From Candidatus Parcubacteria bacterium (GTDB lineage: Bacteria; Patescibacteriota; Minisyncoccia; UBA6257; 2-01-FULL-56-20): 39,185 bases of DNA. The DNA lies in contig DAIEHA010000001.1 in assembly GCA_027355945.1 (NCBI GenBank), forward strand, positions 67,390 through 106,574, in the 5' to 3' direction. The notes under the pieces were generated by a model, which saw only the letters and a program-made list of their open reading frames with translations, ran no database searches and had not been told where the DNA came from. The position numbers were made by a program, and so were the translations under genes. Positions 7,086 through 14,810 of the stretch are shown here, one piece after another (position 1 is the stretch's first letter; the number at the start of each line of letters is the position of its first letter).

Positions 7086-7519
7086 ATGTGAGCCTTGATG
7101 CTTCCACGCCGGCATCGAAGGTTTTGGCTAACGGCCAAACTGGCGTAGACTTCGCCACAATCGATCTTTCTGCGGTCGGAGGTAACGCGATCATCCAGTC
7201 ATTGTCGATTGTCTCAGACAGTTCAAATGCGACGAGTGGTCTTGCTGACATATTTATCTATGACGGGTCTAAGTCGATCGGATTTGCTCCGGGTTTAGGG
7301 TCGCTTGCAAGCGCTCAAGGAGGCGATGCGGAGATTTCCCTCAGCTCCCCGATCACGCTTATGAGCGGACAAAGTGTCGCCTTGACGCTTGAGGCGGATC
7401 TCACCGCGCAAGCAACCGGATCATCGTTCGATCTTGGCATCGGTGGCGGCGGGGGAAACTTTGCCACAATGACCCCGAATCATTCAGTGTACGGCAACAG
7501 TATGACCGTTTCTCAATAG
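7082..7519 (+). pseudogene. C-terminal part of the frameshifted peptidoglycan-binding surface protein
   Basis: This frame could start at a GTG (7082) that overlaps the preceding TGA, but it has no signal peptide. Its sequence (TVNVSLDASTPASKVLANGQ, then a two-sheet beta pattern ending VYGNSMTVSQ) reads as the second half of a tandem beta domain whose first half closes the upstream frame (both halves contain a VYGN/AYGN-type strand). Reading upstream in this frame gives YNGT directly before the GTG. I infer one original gene 5949-7519 broken by a single-base change or assembly error between about 7040 and 7085. A GTGA-overlapping second cistron is the alternative, less likely because the product would lack an export signal. 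Confidence 0.6.
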
Positions 7520-7537
7520 AAATTCTTTCCTAAAGTC

Positions 7538-7593
7538 CGCCACAGACCAAAGCGTGCCAGTGGGCGAAGCGTTAAACGAGCGCCACAGACCAA
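7538..7593 (+). repeat. 13-bp direct repeat pair around repeat copy 2
   Basis: CGCCACAGACCAA occurs at 7538-7550 and 7581-7593, spaced 43 bases apart. Its first 8 bases are also the end of repeat copy 1 (5732-5739), giving three copies of CGCCACAG at all the junctions. Confidence 0.85.
7557..7588 (+). repeat. 32-bp direct repeat, copy 2
   Basis: Identical to 5708-5739, the 3' end of rpsI with its stop codon and downstream bases, but here not attached to any rpsI gene. It is followed by a terminator hairpin at 7608, as rpsI would be. Confidence 0.9.
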
Positions 7594-7607
7594 TACGATA
7601 GAACAAG

Positions 7608-7632
7608 AAGCCTCGGTAAGCCGGGGCTTTTT
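7608..7632 (+). terminator. Intrinsic terminator
   Basis: AAGCCTCGG (7608-7616), loop TAAG, CCGGGGCTT (7621-7629) with one G-T pair, and a T-run. It lies 19 bases after repeat copy 2, about the same distance as the rpsI terminator from copy 1. Confidence 0.8.
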
Positions 7633-7643
7633 GGTAGATGTGA

Positions 7644-7649
7644 TAGAAT
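7644..7649 (+). promoter_or_regulatory. -10 box of the YdeI-like gene
   Basis: TAGAAT lies 12 bases before the ATG at 7662. No convincing -35 is visible. Confidence 0.45.
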
Positions 7650-7661
7650 GGAACCGTATAA

Positions 7662-7985
7662 ATGGAAGAGATGAAAAAAACGGCAACTTCCGGCGGTGCG
7701 GCGCACGCCATACCTCAGGATCTGCGGCGGGCGCTCGCGTCCGATCCGGCGGCGAGAGCAAAATGGGAGGATATCACGCCGCTTGCGCGCAATGAATGGA
7801 TATGCTGGACGATCTCCGTCAAAACGCCGGAGGTGAGGAAGCAGCATGTTGAGCGGGTATGCACGGAATTGAAAGAGGGGATACGCCGTCCCTGTTGTTG
7901 GATAGGCTGCACCCATCGAAAGGACAAACCGATGAGCCGTTCGCAGAGATTCATATTGGGTAAAAGATCCAGCAAGAACGCGTGA
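7662..7985 (+). CDS. YdeI/OmpD-associated family protein
   Basis: A 107-residue soluble protein. The segment IPQDLRRALASDPAARAKWE, then ITPLARNEWICWTISVKTPE and VRKQHVERVCTELKEG, matches the conserved C-terminal half of the YdeI/OmpD-associated (bacteriocin-protection) family: a leucine/alanine helix, the W-x-x-L-T-P-x-x-R turn and the R-x-x-R-I helix. Family function is poorly known. A Cys/Trp patch (RRPCCWIGC) near the C-terminus is unusual but I see no zinc-site spacing. The stop overlaps the GTG of the next gene, suggesting co-translation. A second possible start is ATG 7671. Confidence 0.7.
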   Translation: MEEMKKTATSGGAAHAIPQDLRRALASDPAARAKWEDITPLARNEWICWTISVKTPEVRKQHVERVCTELKEGIRRPCCWIGCTHRKDKPMSRSQRFILGKRSSKNA

Positions 7986-8257
7986 AACGGTCCCTCTGGA
8001 TCATCGTGATCGGCGCGGCGGTCGTGCTCGCCATCCTTGCCGCGTGGCAATTCGCAATCCTACAGAAGGCTCATCGTTCGTTCGCGGACTACGCCGCGTT
8101 CAGGGGTTGCGTGGCGATCACAAGCCGATCGGATGCATCGGGGACCTGCACGCTCGCGAACGGCGAGACCATCACCCTCGTAAAGTCCGACGGTCGCTGG
8201 TTTCTCGAAGGAGACCTTCCGTGGGGCTGTCTCGGCAATTTTTGCTATGGGCTCTAG
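7982..8257 (+). CDS. Small single-pass membrane protein, unknown
   Basis: The GTG start overlaps the upstream TGA (GTGA). The 91-residue product has one N-terminal transmembrane segment (residues 4-24, LWIIVIGAAVVLAILAAWQF) and a short outer domain with four cysteines (C43, C56, C83, C88), which could form disulfides. I do not recognise a family. The pattern fits a small membrane-tethered protein transcribed with the YdeI-like gene. Confidence 0.6.
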   Translation: MKRSLWIIVIGAAVVLAILAAWQFAILQKAHRSFADYAAFRGCVAITSRSDASGTCTLANGETITLVKSDGRWFLEGDLPWGCLGNFCYGL

Positions 8258-8266
8258 TCGGTGTGT

Positions 8267-8272
8267 TAAAAT
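8267..8272 (+). promoter_or_regulatory. -10 box of the beta-helix protein gene
   Basis: TAAAAT ends 7 bases before the ATG at 8280. A weak TTGCTA (8242-8247) lies 19 bases upstream. Confidence 0.45.
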
Positions 8273-8279
8273 AACTTCA

Positions 8280-11200
8280 ATGGAAAAAAAATATATCGGG
8301 GCGGTTCTCTTCGTTGTGGGAGCGATGATTCTCGATATACTTTCGGTGCATGCGGCGTCGGCGGCGAACATCTACGTCGCCCAAAATGCTGCGGGCGCGG
8401 GGAATGGGTCGAGCTGCGCCAACGCGGCTGCGTATGCGTTCTTCAATAATCCCTCGAATTGGGGGAGCGGCACGAACCAGATAGGGCCGGGGACGACGGT
8501 CCATGTCTGCGGCATCATTTCGGTCCCTGCGAACACGGAAGCATTCATCTTCCAAGGGAGCGGCGCGAGCGGGAACCCGATCACCCTCTATTTCGAGAGT
8601 GGGGCGGCATTGATGTCCCCGGAGTGGCCCGCACAAGGATCGGGAGGCGCGATCGACACCCGCGGAAACAGCTATCTCGTCATCAATGGGAACGGCGGTG
8701 CGAACGGAGCGGTCGAGGGGATCATCGAAGCCACGGCGACGGGGGATACGGGGGCGGTATGCCCCAGCGGATCGTGCACATATCACAATGACAGTAATGG
8801 TATCGAGGCTGACGGAACGACCAATTTCACCGTAGAGGGGCTTTCGATCATCGATATGTACGTCACCGCTCCCGGCGTGCCGTCTGGCGGCGGCGGCTCG
8901 TGCATGTGGGACCACGGCCAGGTCATCAACTGGAACATCACCGGCAATCTCATGCACGATGTGAGCTGGTGCATCAACCTGCAGTATGACAGCGGTCCGT
9001 CGTCGAATGTCACGATCTCGAACAACCAGATCTACAATATCGATCACGGCATAGCGATCGGAGGACCGCACGCCGGAGAATCTCTCACCAACGTCAATAT
9101 CTTCGGCAATTATATCCACGATTATTCGAATTGGGACACCGGTGTTGCCGATGTCTGGCATCATGACGGCGTCCATATCTGGGGCTATAACGATGATGGT
9201 TCGGATCCGATAAGCAACATCAATATCTATGACAATAGGTTTGGAGGGTGCATCGGTCAGAACGTGACCGCGCACGTTTTCATCGAAGGGAACAGCGGGA
9301 ATACGAGGAACGTCGATGTTTACAACAATTCATTCATCGATACCTGCAATGGGCAGGATAATGATGGATTGCTCAGCATCGATGATACGAACGAGTCGGT
9401 GTATAACAATACCTTCATAGGAGGTCCGAACGACGTATGCATGGGCATATCGAACGCGCAAAACGCGGCATTCAAGAATAACGTGGTGAGCGGGTGTAAT
9501 CAGCTGATCTACATCGCGTCCGGAGGGGCCACGTTCATACCGGGGGGATTGAACGATAATGTGTACGCCAATTGCTCCTCAGGCAATTGCTTTGCATTTC
9601 CGGGAGGATATACTTCATCGTTCCCAGCCTGGCAAAGTTACACCGGGCAAGATCAGAATTCCCACTACGTTGCGAATGCGGGCCTTTCTTCCGACGGCAT
9701 TCCCCAGTCCGGTTCGACTGCGATCGCGGCAGGCGCGAATCTTTCGTATCTCGGCATCTCGCTGCTTGATGCCGATATCGCAGGCGTTGTCCGTCCGTCA
9801 TCGGGTTCCTGGGATGCGGGCGCATATGAGGTGTCATCGGGTTCCGGAGGAGGCAGTTCCGGAGGCACCACACCTCCCCCTGCGGTTCCCATCCCCGCGA
9901 TCACAAGCGCTGCATCGGCGTCCGCGACCGTCGGTATGGGTTTTTCATACACGATCACGGCATCGAACAGTCCCACCGCATACAGTGCGAGCGGACTCCC
10001 ATCAGGACTCAGTGTGAACGGCAGTACGGGCATCATCACCGGTACGCCCGCATTGTCCGGGACCTATTCGGTCGTCCTCTTCGCATCGAACAGCGGCGGT
10101 ACGGGCAGCGCGCCACTCACCATCACCGTCGCGGCGGCATCGGTGACTCCGTCTTCCGGAAGCAATGGCGGCGGCAGTTCCTCCGTGGCTCTTGATGCCA
10201 AATCCACAACGCCCCTCGAATCGGCGAGCGGCGCAACCTCGCTTTCCGGTACGCCCATCATTGTCGGTACCGGTACGGACCGCGCTCTCGTCGTGAGCTT
10301 CTCGTGGGCGGGATGCACCCCGCTTCCGACGAATGTGGCAATCACCTGGGATGCGGGAGGTGCGAATCAGGCGATGACGTTGATCGCAAGCCGATCGGAC
10401 ACTTCCGATCCGGGGATGACCCAGCTCTGGGGTCTCGTGAATCCCGGGAGCGGCGCGAAGAAGCTCACGGCAACATGGACGAACGGCTGTGCGACGGGAT
10501 CGGCCGACATGGGCGCGCTTTCCGTGACGGGCGCGAATCAGGCCGGGGGAGCAGCGACGTTCGCGAACGGCATCGGCACCACCGGCAGCGCGACGACATG
10601 GTCGCAGTCGGTGACGAGCGCATCGGGAGATATGGCGGTGACGGGGGTGGGATCGGTGGCGACGGTCCCCACGCCCATCACCGAGACCCCGTGGTTCTCC
10701 TATCAAGGCGTGAATGCCGAGAACGCGGGCGCATCCTATGGCGCCGGTGCGTCCACGGTGACATTCAGCTACAACAGCGGCGGCTACAGCGCCGCGCCCT
10801 ATGAGATGGTCGGGATGGACATCGTTGCCGCGAGCGGAAGCGCCGACACCGTCCCTCCCGTGGTAGCAATCGCCTCGCCCCTGTCCGGCGCCACGGTCTC
10901 GAATACGGTCTCCGTCGCGGCAGCTGCTTCCGATAATGTCGGCGTCGTAAAAGTGGGATTTTATCTCGACGGCATCCTCCAGGTGACCGACATCTCTGCG
11001 CCCTACGTCTGGAATTGGAACACTGCAGGGGTGACGAACGGATCGCACGTGGTGAGTGCGAAGGCCTATGATGCGGCGGGGAACGTCGGTACGAGCGCAA
11101 ATGCGGTGATCACGGTGGCGAATGCCTCCGCGGTCACGACGACACCCCCCATCACTGCCAATCCTCAACCGGTAACCACGGCATCATCGAGCGCACCGTC

Positions 11201-11690
11201 GAATCCGACGCCTTCACCGACGAATGGACAGGCCGGGAGTGGATCGAGCGGCGGGTCGGTTTTCGGCGGCGGCGGAAGTGGTGGTGGTGGCGGCGGAGGC
11301 GGAGGCGGAGGCGGCATTCCTTCGGGAACCAATCCGTCAGTGAGCGGATCGGGAGGGGCGAGCGCTTCTGAGGGATCCATCGCGCTTCTCCAATCGCTCA
11401 CGGCGGAACTCGAGATGCTTATCGGAAAGCTCAATGCCCAATTGGTAGGCGCCTTCACAAGGAATCTTACCGTCGGGTCCATGGGGTCCGACGTGAAGGA
11501 TCTCCAGATGTTCCTGAATGATAACGGCTATCCGGTGAGTGCGGATGGTTCGGGTTCGGCGGGCCATGAATCCATGTATTTCGGCGGAAAGACCGCCGGT
11601 GCGCTTGCGGCGTGGCAGAAGGCGCATGGGCTTCCCGATACGGGATTCTTCGGTCCACTGACGCGCGAAAAGATGGATGCGCTTTACTGA
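8280..11690 (+). CDS. Large secreted multidomain protein: beta-helix, Ig-like domains, C-terminal peptidoglycan-binding domain
   Basis: The start at 8280 gives a signal peptide (residues 1-32, cut near HAASA). Order: right-handed parallel beta-helix at residues about 32-500, with repeated Asn-rich rungs such as NVTISNNQIYNIDHGIAIGG; a choice-of-anchor-Q-like end (VVRPSSGSWDAGAYE, about 503); a putative Ig domain of the He_PIG type (about 535-617, LPSGLSVNGSTGIITGTPAL); an unnamed beta-sandwich (about 634-855); a bacterial Ig-like domain (about 856-950, VAIASPLSGATVSNTVSVAA); a Ser/Pro linker with a 12-Gly run; and a PG_binding_1 domain (about 1054-1136, VGSMGSDVKDLQMFLNDNGY). The beta-helix suggests polysaccharide binding or cleavage (pectate-lyase-like), with the C-terminus tethering it to peptidoglycan. 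I see no assured catalytic residues, so enzyme activity is open. Confidence 0.8.
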   Translation: MEKKYIGAVLFVVGAMILDILSVHAASAANIYVAQNAAGAGNGSSCANAAAYAFFNNPSNWGSGTNQIGPGTTVHVCGIISVPANTEAFIFQGSGASGNPITLYFESGAALMSPEWPAQGSGGAIDTRGNSYLVINGNGGANGAVEGIIEATATGDTGAVCPSGSCTYHNDSNGIEADGTTNFTVEGLSIIDMYVTAPGVPSGGGGSCMWDHGQVINWNITGNLMHDVSWCINLQYDSGPSSNVTISNNQIYNIDHGIAIGGPHAGESLTNVNIFGNYIHDYSNWDTGVADVWHHDGVHIWGYNDDGSDPISNINIYDNRFGGCIGQNVTAHVFIEGNSGNTRNVDVYNNSFIDTCNGQDNDGLLSIDDTNESVYNNTFIGGPNDVCMGISNAQNAAFKNNVVSGCNQLIYIASGGATFIPGGLNDNVYANCSSGNCFAFPGGYTSSFPAWQSYTGQDQNSHYVANAGLSSDGIPQSGSTAIAAGANLSYLGISLLDADIAGVVRPSSGSWDAGAYEVSSGSGGGSSGGTTPPPAVPIPAITSAASASATVGMGFSYTITASNSPTAYSASGLPSGLSVNGSTGIITGTPALSGTYSVVLFASNSGGTGSAPLTITVAAASVTPSSGSNGGGSSSVALDAKSTTPLESASGATSLSGTPIIVGTGTDRALVVSFSWAGCTPLPTNVAITWDAGGANQAMTLIASRSDTSDPGMTQLWGLVNPGSGAKKLTATWTNGCATGSADMGALSVTGANQAGGAATFANGIGTTGSATTWSQSVTSASGDMAVTGVGSVATVPTPITETPWFSYQGVNAENAGASYGAGASTVTFSYNSGGYSAAPYEMVGMDIVAASGSADTVPPVVAIASPLSGATVSNTVSVAAAASDNVGVVKVGFYLDGILQVTDISAPYVWNWNTAGVTNGSHVVSAKAYDAAGNVGTSANAVITVANASAVTTTPPITANPQPVTTASSSAPSNPTPSPTNGQAGSGSSGGSVFGGGGSGGGGGGGGGGGGIPSGTNPSVSGSGGASASEGSIALLQSLTAELEMLIGKLNAQLVGAFTRNLTVGSMGSDVKDLQMFLNDNGYPVSADGSGSAGHESMYFGGKTAGALAAWQKAHGLPDTGFFGPLTREKMDALY
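11268..11318 (+). repeat. Glycine-codon low-complexity tract
   Basis: GGC/GGT/GGA codons encode a Gly-rich hinge with a 12-Gly run between the Ig-like domains and the peptidoglycan-binding domain. Such tracts vary in length by slippage. Confidence 0.85.
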
Positions 11691-11778
11691 GGCATCACGG
11701 GGCGCCATCTCCTTCGGCGAATGCATGATACTGCCTCGTCTGCGGTGCGCAGCGATAGGAATAAATGCGGGACGTGTG

Positions 11779-11808
11779 TTGTTTTTTGGCCCATGGATTG
11801 TATATATA
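11779..11808 (+). promoter_or_regulatory. Probable promoter of the small secreted beta protein
   Basis: TTGTTT (11779-11784) and TATATA (11801-11806, 16-base spacer, or 11803-11808, 18-base spacer). A strong AGGAGG at 11809-11814 follows but is 32 bases from the chosen ATG. Confidence 0.5.
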
Positions 11809-11846
11809 GGAGGAGCGAAAGGTCGAAAAACAAGCAAAATCAAAAA

Positions 11847-12656
11847 ATGAGGAAAATAATAGTATTCACCGTCATGGCGGGGCTATTGGCGGTGGGACCC
11901 GGTATGGTGTTCGCTGCGGCAACGAACCATCCTGGGGCGCAGACATACGGGTGGCATCTTTCCGGGGCGGTCATGCCTGTCCCTCCCTATGGTTCGATGG
12001 ATATCTCCGGATCCGATACGGCATCCAAGATGATCGTGAACCAGCCGAACGGCAAGATGGGAGCCGTCGTCACGGGGGTCATGAACGGCCTTCTTCCGAA
12101 TACGACCTACACGGTATACCCGTCGAATCCGTATCAGCCGTACATTGCGGCGAACGTTGCAGGATCGTATACGATGGATGTGCTCTATGCGGGCACACAC
12201 TTTACGTACCATCTCACGCTCACGCAAACGGGCAATACGCTTAGCGGTACGCTGAACGATCCCTATCTTCCGGGATCTCTTGCGGTCAGCGGGACGCTGG
12301 TGGGCAATGACGTGTCGTTCTCCGTAAACTATGGACCAGGATCGTCTCAGGGCGTGCGGACGTTCTCCGGAGTGATCGGGGTTTCGGGAGCTTTGAGCGG
12401 CACATGGAATGAGACGGGCACGGAAGGCGGCAGCGATACATGGTCGACCGTATCAGGAACCGCAGAGCGTGCACACGGCAGCACGGGATGGCCGGGTCTC
12501 TTGCCGGGAGTCGGATCATCCACCTTCGTCACGGATGGGACGGGATCGGGGAGCTGGCATTATAACTTTGCTGCTCCGGCACCGACCAGATTCTCCGTGT
12601 GGATCAATGCACCTGGCGGCACGGTGCTCATAAGCGATAATGTGGCGCTGAATTGA
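11847..12656 (+). CDS. Small secreted beta-rich protein, unknown
   Basis: The ATG at 11847 was chosen because it begins a clean signal peptide (MRKIIVFTVMAGLLAVGPGM, cut near FAAA); upstream in-frame starts would add about 40 charged residues. The mature part (about 245 residues) is Gly/Thr/Ser-rich and beta-type, with repeated short strands of the pattern L-x-G-T or L-S-G-T (NTLSGTLND, LAVSGTLVG, GALSGTWNE), reminiscent of lipocalin or avidin-like barrels. I cannot name a family. No cysteines or transmembrane segments follow the signal peptide, so it is probably released or loosely attached. Two hairpins close the unit. Confidence 0.6.
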   Translation: MRKIIVFTVMAGLLAVGPGMVFAAATNHPGAQTYGWHLSGAVMPVPPYGSMDISGSDTASKMIVNQPNGKMGAVVTGVMNGLLPNTTYTVYPSNPYQPYIAANVAGSYTMDVLYAGTHFTYHLTLTQTGNTLSGTLNDPYLPGSLAVSGTLVGNDVSFSVNYGPGSSQGVRTFSGVIGVSGALSGTWNETGTEGGSDTWSTVSGTAERAHGSTGWPGLLPGVGSSTFVTDGTGSGSWHYNFAAPAPTRFSVWINAPGGTVLISDNVALN

Positions 12657-12678
12657 TCCCTGTCTGAGCGTCGATAGG

Positions 12679-12700
12679 GGTTTTGCACGTACGCAAAACC
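12679..12700 (+). terminator. Hairpin after the small secreted protein
   Basis: GGTTTTGC (12679-12686), loop ACGTAC, GCAAAACC (12693-12700): a perfect 8-bp stem, 22 bases after the stop. There is no T-run, so it may be a 3' stability element rather than a terminator. Confidence 0.5.
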
Positions 12701-12715
12701 TCTCGGAGGGTTCGC

Positions 12716-12742
12716 AAAAACAGCCCCAAGAGGACTGTTTTT
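12716..12742 (+). terminator. Intrinsic terminator
   Basis: AAAAACAG (12716-12723) pairs with CTGTTTTT (12735-12742); the T-run forms the 3' arm. Confidence 0.8.
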
Positions 12743-12774
12743 GTATCTATGTCCCCGCGTTCCACGTCCCATGC

Positions 12775-12800
12775 TTGACTTAAAGTACTTTAACTATACC
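12775..12800 (+). promoter_or_regulatory. Palindrome with -35/-10-like boxes upstream of the alcohol dehydrogenase
   Basis: A perfect 14-bp palindrome TTAAAGTACTTTAA (12780-12793) lies between TTGACT (12775-12780) and TATACC (12795-12800). The spacing of the two boxes is only 14 bases, short for a sigma70 promoter, so the palindrome may be an operator. The ATG of the dehydrogenase is 135 bases downstream, and another -10-like CATAAT (12919-12924) lies 11 bases before it. Between the two I see no convincing gene. Confidence 0.4.
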
Positions 12801-12935
12801 CTTGAAGCATGGTGCATCCGCAACGACTGCGATGGCGCATAGCGCCGTTCAAGAGGACGGGGATGGCGAGGTGGTGAAGTGGAGGGAAAAGGTGGCGGAT
12901 GAGGAATATTTGAAATAACATAATCGACCAACAAC

Positions 12936-13976
12936 ATGAACGCGGCTATTTTTGAAGGAAAGGGGAAGATAGGGGTGAAGGAGGTCGCCGATCCTGTGAT
13001 CCAAAAACCGGACGATGCGATCGTGCGGATCACGCATACGTGCATCTGCGGTTCCGATCTCTGGTATTATCGCGGCCTCACGCCGTTTCCCGAGGGCGGC
13101 AGGATCGGCCATGAACCCATGGGTGTCGTCGAGGCGGTCGGTCCTGAAGTGACGCGCGCAAAGGTGGGGGATGTCGTGGTCATGCCGTTCTTCGTGCAGG
13201 ATGGCACGTGCCCGGAATGCCTCGCGGGCATGTCCGCAGCCTGCAGGAATCGGATGGGATGGGGCGGTGAAGGGAATGACGGCGGCCAGGGAGAGAAGGT
13301 GCGCGTGCCGTTCGCGAACGGCACGCTGTTCCCGGTCCCGGATGGCGCCTCGCTCGACGAGCATATGATGGTTGCGCTCCTGCCCCTTACCGACGTGCTG
13401 TGCACCGGACATCATGCGGCGGTATGCGCTGAGGTGGGGAAGGGGTCCACGGTGGCGGTCGTGGGCGACGGCGCGGTAGGATTGTGCGCGGTCGCGGCGA
13501 GCAAGAGGCTTGGCGCATCGCGGATTTTCCTCGTGAGCACGCATGAGGACCGTGCAGCGATCGGGAAGCAATTCGGCGCGACGGATATCATCGCTGCGCG
13601 CGGTGATGATGCGGTGCGCGCGATCAAGGAAGCCACCGATGGCCTTGGGGTGGATGGCGCCCTCGAGTGCGTGGGTACGCCGGAATCATGGGAGACGGCG
13701 TTCGGCGCGGTGCGCGCGGGAGGCAACATCGGCGCGGTCGGCGTACCGCACGGCGTCGCGCCCATCCCGGTCGAGAGGTTCTTCTGGAAGAATATCGGCG
13801 TGAAGGGAGGGCCGGCTCCTGCGGCACATTACATTCCTGAGCTTATGCCGGATATACTCTCCGGGAAGCTCGATGTATCGGCGATCTTCACAAAGACCGT
13901 TTCGCTGGCGGACATTGCGGAAGGGTATAAGGCGATGGATGAGCGCAAAGAGATCAAGGTACTCGTGAAGCCCTGA
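12936..13976 (+). CDS. Zinc-dependent alcohol dehydrogenase (MDR family)
   Basis: A medium-chain dehydrogenase/reductase of 346 residues: NAD(P)-dependent oxidation of an alcohol or reduction of an aldehyde. Catalytic zinc residues are C38 (CGSD) and H59-E60 in the signature GRIGHEPMGVVEAVG. The structural zinc loop is incomplete: C92, C95 and C103 are present (TCPECLAGMSAAC), but the fourth cysteine of the classical pattern is not. The Rossmann motif is G177-x-G179-x2-G182 (VAVVGDGAVG). Substrate cannot be told. It stands alone between a surface gene and a membrane protein gene, with its own likely promoter region. Confidence 0.85.
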   Translation: MNAAIFEGKGKIGVKEVADPVIQKPDDAIVRITHTCICGSDLWYYRGLTPFPEGGRIGHEPMGVVEAVGPEVTRAKVGDVVVMPFFVQDGTCPECLAGMSAACRNRMGWGGEGNDGGQGEKVRVPFANGTLFPVPDGASLDEHMMVALLPLTDVLCTGHHAAVCAEVGKGSTVAVVGDGAVGLCAVAASKRLGASRIFLVSTHEDRAAIGKQFGATDIIAARGDDAVRAIKEATDGLGVDGALECVGTPESWETAFGAVRAGGNIGAVGVPHGVAPIPVERFFWKNIGVKGGPAPAAHYIPELMPDILSGKLDVSAIFTKTVSLADIAEGYKAMDERKEIKVLVKP

Positions 13977-14003
13977 TCCGCCGCGATCCAGGGATCGCCA
14001 TGG

Positions 14004-14009
14004 TAGAAT
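14004..14009 (+). promoter_or_regulatory. -10 box of the membrane-anchored protein gene
   Basis: TAGAAT, 19 bases before an in-frame ATG at 14029 and 103 bases before the chosen ATG at 14113. Confidence 0.4.
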
Positions 14010-14112
14010 CAGGCTATAGGGTCGGGCCATGGAATCGAGCCATAAGGTCGGACGATACCGTCAGACTGCAACACGATATCCTTTGCGGGATTGCGGAAGC
14101 ACATCATTTTTC

Positions 14113-14721
14113 ATGAGAAGAAAGAAGAACAAGGGGAAAATCTGGTTCGTGCTCGGCAGCATCGTCCTTGTGGCGGCAGGCGTCATTGTGGGAAGAGGGA
14201 TATTCGTCCATGGACCTTCAGGGTCCGCGATGTCGGGAGTGAAAGGTGCCGTAGCATCCTCGACGGCCGTTGCGGCGCCCGTGAAGATCGGACGGATGTA
14301 TGTGGAAGGGAATACGGTGAGCGTCCAAGGAAAGGCATATGCATTGTTGCCGGCGAGCGCCCTTACGGCCCCGGGTTCGTTCGCGGTCGAAGGGAAGATC
14401 GTAAAAGTGATCACGGACCCCGGAACGAGATCGCAGACGCCGTATTATCTGCTCCTTGAGGACAACGGCAGTCCTGTGATCGTGGGGATCGTCGTTCCGG
14501 CGGGTGATGGAGCGGATTTCACCATGAGCGCGTTCCCGGTGGGGACCGATGTCCTTGTCGCGGGCGTCGTATTTCCCGCGGTCAACCCTTCGGTCGCCGT
14601 GTTCGATTATTCGGAACTCCTGAAGGGACTCCATGTTGCATCGGGAATACCGCAGCTTAACGTGCCGCTCGCGACGCCGTATATCGGTGCCAACTTCAAG
14701 AATATCGGACCGCTGGGATAA
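14113..14721 (+). CDS. Membrane-anchored protein with possible OB-like domain, unknown
   Basis: With the start at 14113 the protein (202 residues) has a basic N-terminus (MRRKKNKGK) and one transmembrane helix (residues 10-30, IWFVLGSIVLVAAGVIVGRG), then an Ala/Ser linker and a beta-type domain (SFAVEGKIVKVITDPGTRSQ, then PYYLLLEDNGSPVIVGIVVP and GTDVLVAGVV) with an OB-fold-like strand order. An upstream in-frame ATG at 14029, closer to the -10 box, would add 28 residues before the anchor; I cannot exclude it. Topology suggests an outer domain. No family assigned. Confidence 0.5.
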   Translation: MRRKKNKGKIWFVLGSIVLVAAGVIVGRGIFVHGPSGSAMSGVKGAVASSTAVAAPVKIGRMYVEGNTVSVQGKAYALLPASALTAPGSFAVEGKIVKVITDPGTRSQTPYYLLLEDNGSPVIVGIVVPAGDGADFTMSAFPVGTDVLVAGVVFPAVNPSVAVFDYSELLKGLHVASGIPQLNVPLATPYIGANFKNIGPLG

Positions 14722-14794
14722 AGGTCCCACGGGGATCGTCCGGAATGGTCCGGTATCGATCCCCGGCACATCGACCATGGATCGCCGATAAAGG

Positions 14795-14800
14795 TATACT
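14795..14800 (+). promoter_or_regulatory. -10 box of the first pilin-like gene
   Basis: TATACT, 10 bases before the ATG at 14811; TCGACC (14771-14776) is a weak -35 with an 18-base spacer. Confidence 0.5.
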
Positions 14801-14810
14801 TATAAGACTC

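Noticed and set aside
5708-7588. Complete mobile element or prophage at rpsI
   Set aside because: No integrase, transposase or phage gene lies between the repeats; only the direct repeats support an insertion, so it is reported as a repeat finding.
10002-11168. 388-codon minus-strand frame opposite the beta-helix protein
   Set aside because: Arg/His/Gly-rich shadow without domain similarity.
12775-12800. TTGACT and TATACC as a sigma70 promoter
   Set aside because: Spacer is 14 bases, too short; kept only as a palindrome with promoter-like surroundings.
12809-12877. 22-codon leader peptide before the dehydrogenase
   Set aside because: No ribosome binding site, no regulatory codon run and no hairpin pair to suggest attenuation.
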